Assembly: GCA_002358575.1 (NCBI GenBank)
Contig: DEPD01000196.1
Location: 1-29,799 of the forward strand
Origin: Lachnospiraceae bacterium UBA3401
GTDB taxonomy: Bacteria > Bacillota > Clostridia > Lachnospirales > Lachnospiraceae
DNA length: 29,799 nt
Direction: 5' to 3'
Positions 9,301 to 17,365 of this stretch are shown one piece after another. The first letter of the stretch is position 1; the number at the start of each line of letters is the position of its first letter. Below the pieces are notes generated by a model, which worked only from the letters and a program-made list of their open reading frames with translations, was not told where the DNA came from and did no database searches. The position numbers were made by a program, and so were the translations under genes.

Positions 9301-10795
9301 CTCAGCTATTCGCGTGCGCGAGGAACGCCACCAAGAGCGAACCATTCATCCAAGCAGCATGAAAAGAGTCCTTTTTACAAAAGAAATGCGCAAAAATTAT
9401 ACAATACTTTGTCCTCAAATGTCACCGATTCACTTTGATTTGTTGGAACCCACATTCCGAAGATGCGGCTACAATCTGGTCGTGTTAAACAATGACAACA
9501 GGGGCAGTATTGACATGGGCCTAAAATATGTAAATAATGACGCCTGCTATCCATCTTTGTTGGTAGTTGGACAGATAATGGAAGCAGTCCTTTCAGGCAA
9601 ATATGATACAGATCATCTCGCTGTTGTAATGTCACAGACTGGCGGTGGATGCCGTGCAACAAACTATATTGGATTTATTCGCCGTGCATTGGAAAAAGCA
9701 GGATACCAACATATTCCGGTTATCTCTATCAATCTTTCAAAATTGGAGAGCAACCCGGGCTTTCAACTAACGCCAATGCTTTTATTGCGTGCGGTCTACG
9801 CGGTTAATTTTGGTGATATCTTTATGCGGTGCGTCTATAGAATGCGTCCTTATGAAGCGGTTCCAGGCTCTGTTGACGCAGTACACCAAAAATGGATTAA
9901 AAAATGCTGTGATTTTCTTGGCCGTAAATATATGTCCTACAACACTTACAAAAAAATGTGCCGTGAAATGATTGCAGAGTTTGATGCGATTCCTATATTA
10001 GATATCAAAAAACCACGGGTAGGTATTGTTGGCGAGATTCTAGTCAAGTTTTCCCCTGCCGCAAACAACCGGCTTGTAGAGCTTCTGGAACATGAGGGCG
10101 CAGAGGCAGTTGTACCCGACTTGATGGATTTTATGTTTTACTGCTTTTATAATCAGCTCTATAAAGCAGAGAATCTTGGCACCAGCAAGAAAGCTGCGAA
10201 ACTTAGCAAAATTGGTATCAAGGCAATTCAGGCACTTAGAAAACCAATGAGTGAAGCTTTTGATGCAAGTAAGCATTTTATTCCGCCCGCTGATATTTAT
10301 GAGACGGCAAAAAATGCAGCGGAAATTGTCTCTCTCGGCAATCAGACAGGCGAGGGCTGGTTTCTCACAGGAGAAATGCTTGAACTGCTCCATACAGATA
10401 CACCTAATATTGTGTGCACACAACCTTTTGGCTGTCTGCCAAACCACGTTGTTGGCAAAGGAGTGATTAAAGAGCTGCGAAAGCGCCACCCAGAAGCCAA
10501 TATTGTCGCCATCGACTATGACCCAGGCGCCTCGGAAGTGAATCAGTTGAACCGCATCAAACTGATGCTCTCCACTGCTCAAAAGAATCTAAACAGTGCT
10601 ATGGAAATACCCGAACCACTTGAGGCACCAAGCACATTAGAAGCAAAAGAAATTAAAAATACAATACAGCAGAATGCAAATAATAGTCCTTCAGACAACA
10701 CAATTCAAGGCGCTTCAACCAGTCAGAACAAACATTCTCGCAAAAAGCGTTCTAAAGGCAGAAGAAAAGACAACACAAAAAACAAATCTGCATAA
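6356..10795 (+). CDS. Fused 2-hydroxyacyl-CoA dehydratase activase-family protein (BadF/BadG, DUF2229, HgdB-like)
   Basis: 1479-aa soluble protein. Two ASKHA ATPase domains begin with GIDIGSTTVK (residue 12) and GIDAGSTTTK (near 327). Each carries the cysteines that in HgdC-type activases hold a bridging [4Fe-4S] cluster: GICAGGTGSF and AARCGVF in the first, EACSSGCGSF and TRCTVF in the second. A cysteine cluster CKGCTNSC with a later CERG follows near residue 610. Next comes the DUF2229 region (ESECYPAKLAHG) and a C-terminal HgdB-like part with NNDACYPS and TGGGCRATN. The tail is Lys/Arg-rich and low complexity. Known activases use ATP to drive low-potential electrons into a dehydratase or reductase; the partner of this fused form is unknown and none lies nearby. 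ATG 6356 fits AGAAAGG better than ATG 6344, which is only 1 nt away from it. Confidence 0.88.
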   Translation: MNKNKKDFYTLGIDIGSTTVKVAILDTGHNLLFADYQRHYANIRETLSSLLQDAYAKLGNLTLHPMITGSGGLTLANHLGVPFVQEVIAVSTSLQELAPKTDVAIELGGEDAKIIYFEGGNVEQRMNGICAGGTGSFIDQMASLIQTDASGLNEYAKNYKSLYTIAARCGVFAKTDIQPLINEGATKEDLSASIFQAVVNQTISGLACGKPIRGHVAFLGGPLHFLSELKTAFIRTLNLDEEHIIDTENSHLFAAIGSALNAKEEVHFSMSEMVEKLSSDIKMEFEVARMEPLFASEAEYNTFQERHGSYHVKNASLSDYHGKCFLGIDAGSTTTKIAVVAEDGTLLYSFYSNNNGSPLNTAIASIQEIYRLLPADASIVHSCSTGYGEALFKAAFMLDEGEVETVAHYYAAAFFNPAVDCIIDIGGQDMKCIKIKKQTVDSVQLNEACSSGCGSFIETFAKSLNYSVQDFAQAALFAKHPIDLGTRCTVFMNSKVKQAQKEGAEVSDISAGLAYSVIKNALFKVIKVSDASELGKNIVVQGGTFYNDAVLRSFEKIANCEVIRPDIAGIMGAFGAALIARERYQSSLEKSTTMLSIDQINELAFTTSLVKCKGCTNSCRLTVNKFSDGRNYISGNRCERGLGKTKTDNNIPNLFSYKLERLFSYTPLSESEAARGRVGIPRVLNMYENYPFWFTFFTKLKYQVVLSPLSNRKIYEMGIESIPSESECYPAKLAHGHVEWLIKQNVDFIFYPALFYERNEFDEANNHYNCPIVTSYSENIKNNVEAIGRGEVVFKNPFMSFREPSLILQSLEKEFPDIPADELKEAVNTAWQELDSVRKDMSRKGEEVLAYLEKNHVRGIVLAGRPYHIDPEINHGIPELINSYGIAVLTEDAISHLAKPERPLIVSDQWMYHSRLYAAASYVKTRDDLDLIQLNSFGCGLDAVTTDQVNDILTDSGKIYTCLKIDEVNNLGAARIRIRSLLSAIRVREERHQERTIHPSSMKRVLFTKEMRKNYTILCPQMSPIHFDLLEPTFRRCGYNLVVLNNDNRGSIDMGLKYVNNDACYPSLLVVGQIMEAVLSGKYDTDHLAVVMSQTGGGCRATNYIGFIRRALEKAGYQHIPVISINLSKLESNPGFQLTPMLLLRAVYAVNFGDIFMRCVYRMRPYEAVPGSVDAVHQKWIKKCCDFLGRKYMSYNTYKKMCREMIAEFDAIPILDIKKPRVGIVGEILVKFSPAANNRLVELLEHEGAEAVVPDLMDFMFYCFYNQLYKAENLGTSKKAAKLSKIGIKAIQALRKPMSEAFDASKHFIPPADIYETAKNAAEIVSLGNQTGEGWFLTGEMLELLHTDTPNIVCTQPFGCLPNHVVGKGVIKELRKRHPEANIVAIDYDPGASEVNQLNRIKLMLSTAQKNLNSAMEIPEPLEAPSTLEAKEIKNTIQQNANNSPSDNTIQGASTSQNKHSRKKRSKGRRKDNTKNKSA

Positions 10796-10822
10796 AAAAC
10801 AGGGCCAAAAGCCCTGTTTTTT
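10794..10822. terminator. Bidirectional intrinsic terminator
   Basis: Stem CAGGGC (10800-10805) and GCCCTG (10811-10816) with loop CAAAA, flanked by six As on the left and six Ts on the right. It therefore has a U-tract in both directions. It starts inside the activase stop codon and ends 13 bp before the alpha-galactosidase stop, serving both convergent genes. Confidence 0.93.
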
Positions 10823-10835
10823 CATTTCTTTGCAA

Positions 10836-13016
10836 CTACTCTACTATCTCCATATAAATCTGATATGCCCGATACTCTCCCATCTCAACAGGCATTGGCA
10901 AACCTGCTGCCATCAATGCAGAGCCGTAATAATATGTCCCCTTCTCTGCGTCCTTGTAGACTGCTTCTGGATTTAACCCCTTCAACCGTACATAATTTAC
11001 AGTCATATTTCCGTGTATCTCCTGCATGACCACACTAAGCAGCACTTGCTTTTTGTTCTCCGAGATAATTGCCCATGCCACATACGCATCTACAAATGGA
11101 TTGGACAAGCGATAGTAATCCCCTTTGCAAATCAGCGCCTCATATTTTTTATAGCGTACAATCTGCTCTTTAATCTCTTCCTTTTCTTCGTTGGAGAGTG
11201 TCTCAGGATTTAACTCATATCCAAACGTGCCCGCCATTGCAACCACGCCCCGCGTATTTAGGCTGACATTTCTTCCTGTCTGGTGATTTGGCACCGCAGA
11301 CACATGTGAACCAACCACAGAAACCGGATAAAAGAACGACGTACCATACTGAATACGCAAGCGATCAACCGCATCTGTATTGTCACTGCACCAAATTTGT
11401 GGTGTATAGTACAACATTCCTGCGTCAAATCTGCCTCCTCCTCCGCTACAGCCCTCTATTAACATATCTGGATAACACTGCATCAACCTTTCCAGAAAAT
11501 CATACACGCCGAGCACATAATCATAAGTCACTTTTCCCTGTGCATTCTCCATAGAATATATATCCGTGAGGCTTCGATTCATATCCCACTTTACATACGC
11601 AATATTTCCTTGGTCAAGCACACTGCAAATCTGGTCAAAGATATAATCCCGCACGTCTTTTCTGGAAAAATCAAGCACTAACTGATTTCGTGCCCGAATG
11701 GGTTTTCTTCCTGGAATCTGAATTGCCCAGTCAGGGTGATTGCGATAGATATCACTGTCCTCTGAAACCATCTCTGGCTCTATCCAAATACCAAACTTTA
11801 TCCCAATGGCATTGATGCGCCGAATCAGTTCTCCCAGCGTACAGCCAAGTTTCCTCTCGTTGACTTGCCAGTCACCAAGACCACTATTGTCATCATCTCG
11901 CTTACCAAACCAGCCATCGTCCATCACCACCATATCAATGCCAAGTTCCGCTGCTTCTTCCGCCAAGTGATAGATTGTCTCACCGTCAAAATCAAAATAT
12001 GCTGCCTCCCAACTATTAATAAGCATTGGTCTTGACTGATGACTGTATTTTCCCCTGCAAAGATATCTTCTTATACACTGATGGTATCGCCTCGACAATG
12101 TACCAAACCCTTCGTCTGAATAGCACAAAATTGTCTCTGGTATCAGCAGTGTTTCCCCTTTATCAAGTGGATAATGGAACAAGTCACTATTAAGTCCCAT
12201 CAAAGCCCTTGTCTGTCCATACTGGTCCCGCTCCGCCTCACACCGAAAATTTCCACTGTAGACGAAAACCATACCATAACAACTGCCCATGTCCTCCGTC
12301 GCATCTTTGTCCGCGATAATCACCGCGGGATTATACTGATGACTAGAAGTTCCCCTACGACTTCCAATCACCTGACATCCGTGCGCAATCCTTGTCCTCT
12401 GGAAATTACGCTCCATTGCATGGCGTCCGCAAAAGCTAACAAAATCATAATCCCCATTTATGAAATCCAGACACGCAGACGCCGCTTTTTCCACATCAAT
12501 TCGCTCCAAACCAAGGTTTTTAATCTCGGCGCTTCTTGTGATAATGTCCGCTTCTTCAAGCACACCATACAAAAGTCGCACTTGCACCTTGCTGACCGAA
12601 TCCTCCAACACGATCTCCAACGTTTCTGCCTCATTGTCAGCCGCATACACAGCAGGAAGTCCTTTCAATGTATATTTTCCTCTTTTTATCTCATGGCTGA
12701 CATAGCGCAAATCACAGTGTTCAGAACCATCCGCATTGCGTATCACAAGAGCAATATTACGATAATCGCCCGTCCCTGCCTGCGGATACTCCTGTGGCAG
12801 GGCATCCATAGAGTACGTCCTGTCATTTCCGGCATCCGCCGGGTTCCCTGAAAAACCTCTGTCATAGTAGGTCAGCAGATAATCCATATTTCCAGAAATC
12901 CGCCCTCCATAGTACAGATGTAACAGAAAACCCAGTCGGTCCACTTTCATCTGATAAGTCGTGTGTCTTGTATTTAATGTAAAAATTTGATTATCCTGTT
13001 GAAATTGAATTGCCAT
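10836..13016 (-). CDS. Alpha-galactosidase, GH36
   Basis: Hydrolyses terminal alpha-1,6-galactose from melibiose, raffinose and related oligosaccharides. At 726 aa it is a typical full-length GH36 enzyme: N-terminal beta-sandwich, then a TIM barrel with WEAAYFDF, VMDDGWFGKRDDD and GIWIEPEMVSEDSD. The nucleophile is Asp478 in KWDMNR and the acid/base is Asp545 in WCSDNTDA. Substrate-pocket motif CSGGGGRFD and SHVSAVPNHQTGR are present. There is no signal peptide, so it acts in the cytoplasm after uptake by the adjacent transporter. The start has GGGAGGAG 8 nt upstream. It is the last gene of the binding protein-permease-permease-enzyme operon, 18 bp after the second permease. Closest in layout to msm/raf systems. 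Confidence 0.95.
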   Translation of the reverse strand: MAIQFQQDNQIFTLNTRHTTYQMKVDRLGFLLHLYYGGRISGNMDYLLTYYDRGFSGNPADAGNDRTYSMDALPQEYPQAGTGDYRNIALVIRNADGSEHCDLRYVSHEIKRGKYTLKGLPAVYAADNEAETLEIVLEDSVSKVQVRLLYGVLEEADIITRSAEIKNLGLERIDVEKAASACLDFINGDYDFVSFCGRHAMERNFQRTRIAHGCQVIGSRRGTSSHQYNPAVIIADKDATEDMGSCYGMVFVYSGNFRCEAERDQYGQTRALMGLNSDLFHYPLDKGETLLIPETILCYSDEGFGTLSRRYHQCIRRYLCRGKYSHQSRPMLINSWEAAYFDFDGETIYHLAEEAAELGIDMVVMDDGWFGKRDDDNSGLGDWQVNERKLGCTLGELIRRINAIGIKFGIWIEPEMVSEDSDIYRNHPDWAIQIPGRKPIRARNQLVLDFSRKDVRDYIFDQICSVLDQGNIAYVKWDMNRSLTDIYSMENAQGKVTYDYVLGVYDFLERLMQCYPDMLIEGCSGGGGRFDAGMLYYTPQIWCSDNTDAVDRLRIQYGTSFFYPVSVVGSHVSAVPNHQTGRNVSLNTRGVVAMAGTFGYELNPETLSNEEKEEIKEQIVRYKKYEALICKGDYYRLSNPFVDAYVAWAIISENKKQVLLSVVMQEIHGNMTVNYVRLKGLNPEAVYKDAEKGTYYYGSALMAAGLPMPVEMGEYRAYQIYMEIVE

Positions 13017-13034
13017 ACACGTTCTCCTCCCAAT

Positions 13035-13880
13035 TTATTTTACTGCGCCGTTTACAACACCATTCAAAATCTGTTTCTGGCAGATAATATAGAAAATCAG
13101 TATCGGAATCAGTGATAACAGATAGGAGGCAAATGCCAAATTATAGTTTGTACCGAACTGTGTCTGAAAGTTTAACTGTGCCAGTGGCAATGTGTTCTGA
13201 TCTGAACCTGCCATAATAACTAATGGTGTCATAACGTCATTCCAAACTGCCAGCGCTGTCAGTACCGCAACAGTTGCATGCATTGGCCGCATAATTGGGA
13301 AAATAATTTTCCAGTATGTTCTCCACGTAGATGCCCCGTCAACCTTCGCTGCCTCCTCAAGCGCCATTGGAATATTCACCAGATAACCTGAGTATAACAT
13401 AATATTCATCGGCATGTAAAATACAACATACAAAATTATTACACCAAACCAGTTCGCCAGACCCAATTCCGCTGTCTGCTTTGCCAATGGCATCATCAAA
13501 ATAGCGAACGGAACAAACATACCACTTACAATAAAGAGATACACAAAGCTGTAAAATTTGCTGTGACTTTTATTTCGACCAAGTGCATAGCCCATCAAAG
13601 AGTGAATCGCTATGGACAATACCACTGTTAAAAGAGTAATCAAAAGACTGTTTTTTAAAGAGTTCCAAAAATCTGTCACACGCATTGCCTCTCTGAAATT
13701 ATCAAGACTCCATGTCTTTGGAAGAGACAGAATACCACTGACACTGTTTGTCATCTCTGCAGGCTGTTTAAATGCAATAATAATTGTCATATACAGCGGA
13801 AATGCAATCGCAGAAAGCCCTAGAATCAACACAACCATCGCTGTCCAGTTTGTTTTCTTATTCATTATACTTTCCTTCAT
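13035..13880 (-). CDS. ABC sugar transporter permease, MalG/MsmG type
   Basis: 281-aa inner-membrane permease of the CUT1 carbohydrate transporter family with six predicted membrane segments. The EAA loop for ATPase contact is visible as EEAAKVDGASTWRTYWKIIFPIM. Its ATG overlaps the last base of the upstream permease's TAA (TAATG at 13878-13882), a classic translational coupling, with AGGAGG 10 nt before. A second ATG at 13865 also has an AAGGA site, so the start is slightly ambiguous. It pairs with the upstream MalF-type permease to form the channel. No ATPase gene is nearby, so a shared MsmK/MsiK-type ATPase encoded elsewhere is likely. The alpha-galactosidase neighbour suggests alpha-galactosides as cargo. 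Confidence 0.93.
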   Translation of the reverse strand: MKESIMNKKTNWTAMVVLILGLSAIAFPLYMTIIIAFKQPAEMTNSVSGILSLPKTWSLDNFREAMRVTDFWNSLKNSLLITLLTVVLSIAIHSLMGYALGRNKSHSKFYSFVYLFIVSGMFVPFAILMMPLAKQTAELGLANWFGVIILYVVFYMPMNIMLYSGYLVNIPMALEEAAKVDGASTWRTYWKIIFPIMRPMHATVAVLTALAVWNDVMTPLVIMAGSDQNTLPLAQLNFQTQFGTNYNLAFASYLLSLIPILIFYIICQKQILNGVVNGAVK

Positions 13881-14746
13881 TATAACTGCTCCTCCTTTTT
13901 ACCAGTAAATTTCATCTGTGCCACAGAAACCGTCACGATTACGATAAAGAATATAACTGCGTTGGCACTCTGGAATCCAAACTGTCCGCCTGACATACCA
14001 TTATTGTAAATCAAATAAGAAATTGACTCTGTACTCTGTGCAGGACCACCTTTGGTCAACGCCATAATTTGGTCAAACACCATCAGGAAATTCTTCACGC
14101 TTAACACCATATTAATTGAAAAGAACGGAATAATCAGTGGAAATGTTAAATAGCGGAACTGCTTCCATCCAGTTGCACCGTCCAGTCCACCTGCCTCGTA
14201 CACGTCTTCTGGCACAGTTTGCAGACCAGAAATATAAATAATTGTGTTCATTGCAACCGCCTGCCATGCACAGACAACCATAATGCCAAGCCATGCGGAA
14301 CTAGGGTTTGATAAAATACTCTTGCTTAAAGAGTCAGAACCTATCATAGCGCCCATTGCAGGAAGTATATAAGTAAAAAAGTAGTTGAATATGTAACCTA
14401 CAACCAGTGCACCAAGAATATTGGGAAGGAAGTATGCACCTCTAAAAAAGCTTTTTGCCCGTATTTTGCTGTTTAGCGCAAGTGCCAAAATAAGACTAAT
14501 TACATTGACCACAATTGTTGTCACAACAGCAAGCTTAAATGTAAACAGATATGACTTACCGACACGCGCATCTGTAAACAGGTCTATGTAATTGCGAAAT
14601 CCCACCCAGTCATAGGATCCAAATCCCTTAAAATTTGTAAAACTGTAAATCACACCGCGAATCAGCGGAATTGTATTGAAGCAAACAAACAGTGCCAATA
14701 TTGGAACCGTAATCAGTAAAAATGTTGTTTTTCTCTCATTCTTCAT
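13880..14746 (-). CDS. ABC sugar transporter permease, MalF/MsmF type
   Basis: 288-aa CUT1-family permease with six hydrophobic segments. The N-terminus KTTFLLITVPILALFVCFNT is typical of MalF/UgpA-type subunits without the MalF extra loop. The EAA motif is EAGGLDGATGWKQFRYLTFPLIIP. It sits between the binding protein (18 bp upstream) and the MalG-type permease, whose start overlaps its stop. AAGGGG precedes the start. Role: one half of the membrane channel importing oligosaccharide delivered by the lipoprotein. Specificity is inferred from the GH36 gene only. Confidence 0.93.
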   Translation of the reverse strand: MKNERKTTFLLITVPILALFVCFNTIPLIRGVIYSFTNFKGFGSYDWVGFRNYIDLFTDARVGKSYLFTFKLAVVTTIVVNVISLILALALNSKIRAKSFFRGAYFLPNILGALVVGYIFNYFFTYILPAMGAMIGSDSLSKSILSNPSSAWLGIMVVCAWQAVAMNTIIYISGLQTVPEDVYEAGGLDGATGWKQFRYLTFPLIIPFFSINMVLSVKNFLMVFDQIMALTKGGPAQSTESISYLIYNNGMSGGQFGFQSANAVIFFIVIVTVSVAQMKFTGKKEEQL

Positions 14747-14764
14747 ATTTCCACGCCCCTTCTC

Positions 14765-16042
14765 TTAATTTCCATGCGATTTCTCGTAATCCTGTACCAT
14801 GCGGATAATGTCTCTATTGTAGCGCAGCCAATCAGTGTCAAATTTCTTCAAAAATGCATCCACATCTTTTTGGAGCAGGAAAGTCTGAATCTGTGCGTCA
14901 ACTGCCATCTCTGACGGATAATAGTGATCCTGATAATCTGTCATTCTGCCCTCTGCAATATGCTGATTCATACCATCTAGCATAGGAGACAGTGTAAAGT
15001 TACCCTCCTTGCACGGAATTGCTATCTGTGCGTCAATATACTGTTGCAGATTCTCTTCCGCAAGCAAAAAGTCCAAAACTTTGTATGCCGCTTCCTTGTT
15101 TTTGCAATCTGCAGTCACACAAAACTGCAAGTCAATACCAGAGTTTAATGTATTTTTTGTTGCGTCATCATTTGCTGGCATCACAAACGAATCAATATTT
15201 AAATCTGGGTTTACTGACAAAATTTGAGGAATTGCATAGCTTCCAATAGGATACATTGCCGCTTCTCCCCGCGCAAAAGCTGTACAGGCATCATTGTAAT
15301 TGTAAGCAAATGGGTCTTCTAATCCATACTGCAACAAGCTTAGATATTTCTCTGATACCTCACGATACTCTTTTGCAAAATTTGTCTCACCTCTGTTTAC
15401 CTGCTTTGTTACATCCGCTGGTGCAAGGCTAACTGCCATAGCATTCCACGGTGCTAGACAAGTCCAAGTGTCCTTAAATCCAAAGTAAAACGGCTGGATT
15501 CCTTCTGACTGAATCTGTGTGCACAATGTTTGTAATTCTGTCCAGCTCTGCGGAATTTCCCATCCATGCTGCTCAAACATATCCCGGTTATACAATACAC
15601 CTGCTGCGTTTGCCACATAGGGAACTGCATATGTACCTTCTGTCGGAACCAACTCCAGCGCCTCGTCAATATCGCGATATGCCTGCTTAATATCTTGCAG
15701 CCCTGCGTAATCTGAGACATCCGCCAAGATCTCAGCGTCCACAAAATAGGAATAATTGATGTCCCCTCCGATTCCTATAATATCTGGGTAATCCTCACGG
15801 ATAAACCTCGTTCTTAAAATGGTCATTGCGTCATTGGGGGAACTAATTTTTAGCTGAATGTCATCATGCTCCGCATTGAATTTTTCTTCCACCATCGCAA
15901 AGTAACTCGCAGCTTCCGGCTTATATTGGACAATCTCTATTTTCGTCTTTCCATTGTCGCCTGAAGCCGCACATCCCTGAATGCCCGCCGCTGCGATACA
16001 GCATAATGCTATTCCAAAGTGCCTTACTGCTTTTCCTTTCAT
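14765..16042 (-). CDS. Sugar-binding lipoprotein of the ABC transporter
   Basis: 425-aa extracellular solute-binding protein (family 1). I chose ATG 16042 because AGGAGG lies 9 nt upstream; the longer frame to 16084 has no such site. The signal peptide has a basic start MKGKAVRH, a hydrophobic core and a lipobox IQGC with Cys24 as lipidation site. The mature part shows the family pattern: KIEIVQYKPEAASYF, PDIIGIGGD, NAAGVLYNRDMFEQHGW, FARGEAAMYPIGSYA, and a conserved C-terminal helix region. It is anchored outside the membrane and delivers sugar to the two permeases encoded next. First gene of the operon, facing the AraC-family regulator across a 420-bp control region. Melibiose/raffinose-type ligand is an inference from the GH36 enzyme. 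Confidence 0.93.
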   Translation of the reverse strand: MKGKAVRHFGIALCCIAAAGIQGCAASGDNGKTKIEIVQYKPEAASYFAMVEEKFNAEHDDIQLKISSPNDAMTILRTRFIREDYPDIIGIGGDINYSYFVDAEILADVSDYAGLQDIKQAYRDIDEALELVPTEGTYAVPYVANAAGVLYNRDMFEQHGWEIPQSWTELQTLCTQIQSEGIQPFYFGFKDTWTCLAPWNAMAVSLAPADVTKQVNRGETNFAKEYREVSEKYLSLLQYGLEDPFAYNYNDACTAFARGEAAMYPIGSYAIPQILSVNPDLNIDSFVMPANDDATKNTLNSGIDLQFCVTADCKNKEAAYKVLDFLLAEENLQQYIDAQIAIPCKEGNFTLSPMLDGMNQHIAEGRMTDYQDHYYPSEMAVDAQIQTFLLQKDVDAFLKKFDTDWLRYNRDIIRMVQDYEKSHGN

Positions 16043-16082
16043 TCTGTGTTTCCTCCTTTTTTCTTGATACATATACTTTAAC

Positions 16083-16134
16083 ATACCTTTATACTATCGT
16101 AAATGGCATGATTTTGCCATTTTTATACCTTTAT
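16083..16134. promoter_or_regulatory. Putative regulator sites: direct repeats around a palindrome
   Basis: Two identical 10-mers ATACCTTTAT, start-to-start 42 bp, flank the 8-bp-arm palindrome AAATGGCA/TGCCATTT. AraC-family activators usually bind direct repeats on one helix face just upstream of the -35 element; the position 41-92 bp before the binding-protein start fits. The binding itself is inferred. Confidence 0.5.
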
Positions 16135-16382
16135 GCCGTTTTTATAGAATTAACTTGAAATCAGATAGCATTTTGGTATATACTGTTTTTAAGCCACATA
16201 TTAGCTTTTGTGTAGTATGTACATTTCAAGATGTTTATATATAACATTCTATACAATAATTTTATTGAAATACACATTGGACCGATTATAAATTGTAATA
16301 AATCACTTGGATTGCTCTATAAATGCAGTGATACTTTATAAATTTACCGAATCAATGACCACAGCGATATCAACATGGGCCC

Positions 16383-16419
16383 TTGGAATTTCTATTTGTA
16401 CTTGATAATATAAGTACAA
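16383..16419 (+). promoter_or_regulatory. Candidate promoter of the AraC-family gene with overlapping operator
   Basis: -35 TTGGAA (16383-16388) and -10 TAATAT (16406-16411), 17-bp spacer, each four of six to consensus. A perfect palindrome TTGTACTT-N8-AAGTACAA (16396-16419) covers the spacer and the -10 box, which would suit repression or autoregulation. Confidence 0.5.
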
Positions 16420-16462
16420 GGAAATTTCTAAGAGACTAAAAAACAAAAAGGAGCATCAAAAC

Positions 16463-17326
16463 ATGAGTGAAGTGATATTTTCCGTTTTTCCAAGTGAGAA
16501 TTTTATTGATTTAGGACTGTATCAATTTGGTTGGGAGAAGTGCGATCCATCCCACTCGTTTGGACCTGCCGCGCGAAACCACTACCTTTTTCATTATTGC
16601 ATCTCCGGCACTGGCATCTTATATAGCAACAACGCAAAGGGCGAATCGATTTCATATGCAATCAAAAGTGGACAAGGATTTATGTGCTTTCCAAATCAAA
16701 TTAATATGTATATTGCCGACCATGACATTCCATGGGAATATGTGTGGATTGAGTTTGATGGGCTTCGCGCAAAAGAAACAATCGAATTGGCTGGGCTGAA
16801 TGTGGACCAGCCGGTCTACAAAGCACGCTATAAAGATTTGGCTGATTCGATGAAGTCAGAGATGCTTTACATTATCAATCACAAAGAAGAATCTCCGTTT
16901 CACTTGATTGGACACCTTTATTTATTTATAGACAGTCTTGTGCGTTCCTGCAACCTGACACAACTCAACAAAGGAAATAGACTTCGCGATTTCTATATTC
17001 GCGAAGCCATCTCGTTTATTGAACAAAATTTTCAGAACGCGATTTCTGTAGAGGAAATCGCAGCTTCCTGCGGCTTAAACCGAAGTTATTTTGGCAAAAT
17101 ATTTCATGAAAATATGGGAAAATCCCCGCAAGAATTTCTGATTTCTTACCGCATGAAAAAAGCTGCTGAACTTCTAAAGCTCACCAACCTATCAATTTCC
17201 GATATTGGCAATGCAGTCGGCTATCCAAATCAACTGCATTTTTCACGCGCATTCAAACATGTATACGGCATTTCGCCAAGACAATGGCGCTTTGAACAGA
17301 ATGTTCTATCAACTAACGCCAAATAG
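16463..17326 (+). CDS. AraC-family transcriptional regulator (MsmR/RafR-like)
   Basis: 287-aa regulator. The N-terminal cupin-type sensor domain (about residues 15-110) includes LFHYCISGTGILY and SGQGFMCFPNQ, the arabinose-binding-like fold of PF02311. The C-terminal AraC domain has two helix-turn-helix units: ISVEEIAASCGLNRSYFGKIF and LSISDIGNAVGYPNQLHFSRAFK, ending with the signature YGISPRQWR. GGAG lies 10 nt before the ATG. Divergent from the transporter-GH36 operon, so it most likely activates that operon when an alpha-galactoside or its product binds the sensor domain. A strong hairpin follows the stop. Confidence 0.92.
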   Translation: MSEVIFSVFPSENFIDLGLYQFGWEKCDPSHSFGPAARNHYLFHYCISGTGILYSNNAKGESISYAIKSGQGFMCFPNQINMYIADHDIPWEYVWIEFDGLRAKETIELAGLNVDQPVYKARYKDLADSMKSEMLYIINHKEESPFHLIGHLYLFIDSLVRSCNLTQLNKGNRLRDFYIREAISFIEQNFQNAISVEEIAASCGLNRSYFGKIFHENMGKSPQEFLISYRMKKAAELLKLTNLSISDIGNAVGYPNQLHFSRAFKHVYGISPRQWRFEQNVLSTNAK

Positions 17327-17332
17327 TTATTA

Positions 17333-17365
17333 TATGCAGTTGCCCCATCCTTGGGCAACTGCGTA
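17333..17365 (+). terminator. Intrinsic terminator-like hairpin after the AraC-family gene
   Basis: Thirteen-bp stem TATGCAGTTGCCC (17333-17345) with GGGCAACTGCGTA (17353-17365), one G-U pair, 7-nt loop, followed by TTTTAT. It begins 6 bp after the stop codon. Its right arm also pairs with the next 12 bases (see 17359-17377). Confidence 0.75.

Larger units (their letters stand above)
16043..16462. promoter_or_regulatory. Divergent control region of the alpha-galactoside locus
   Basis: AT-rich 420-bp region between the transporter operon and the AraC-family gene. Near the operon there are two direct repeats ATACCTTTAT (16083-16092 and 16125-16134), 42 bp apart, i.e. four helical turns. Between them sits a palindrome AAATGGCA-N6-TGCCATTT (16101-16122). 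Near the regulator there is a second palindrome at 16396-16419. I could not assign a convincing promoter for the transporter operon, nor a consensus catabolite-repression (cre) box. The middle part, 16135-16380, shows nothing clear. Confidence 0.6.

Noticed and set aside
10040..10582. 180-codon minus-strand frame within the activase gene
   Set aside because: Antisense of the conserved HgdB-like region; no start signals.
12174..12851. 225-codon open frame on the plus strand inside the alpha-galactosidase gene
   Set aside because: Antisense to conserved GH36 sequence, no recognisable domain, no initiation signals.
16043..16462. cre site for catabolite repression upstream of the transporter operon
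   Set aside because: No sequence close to the WTGNNARCGNWWWCAW consensus was found on either strand.
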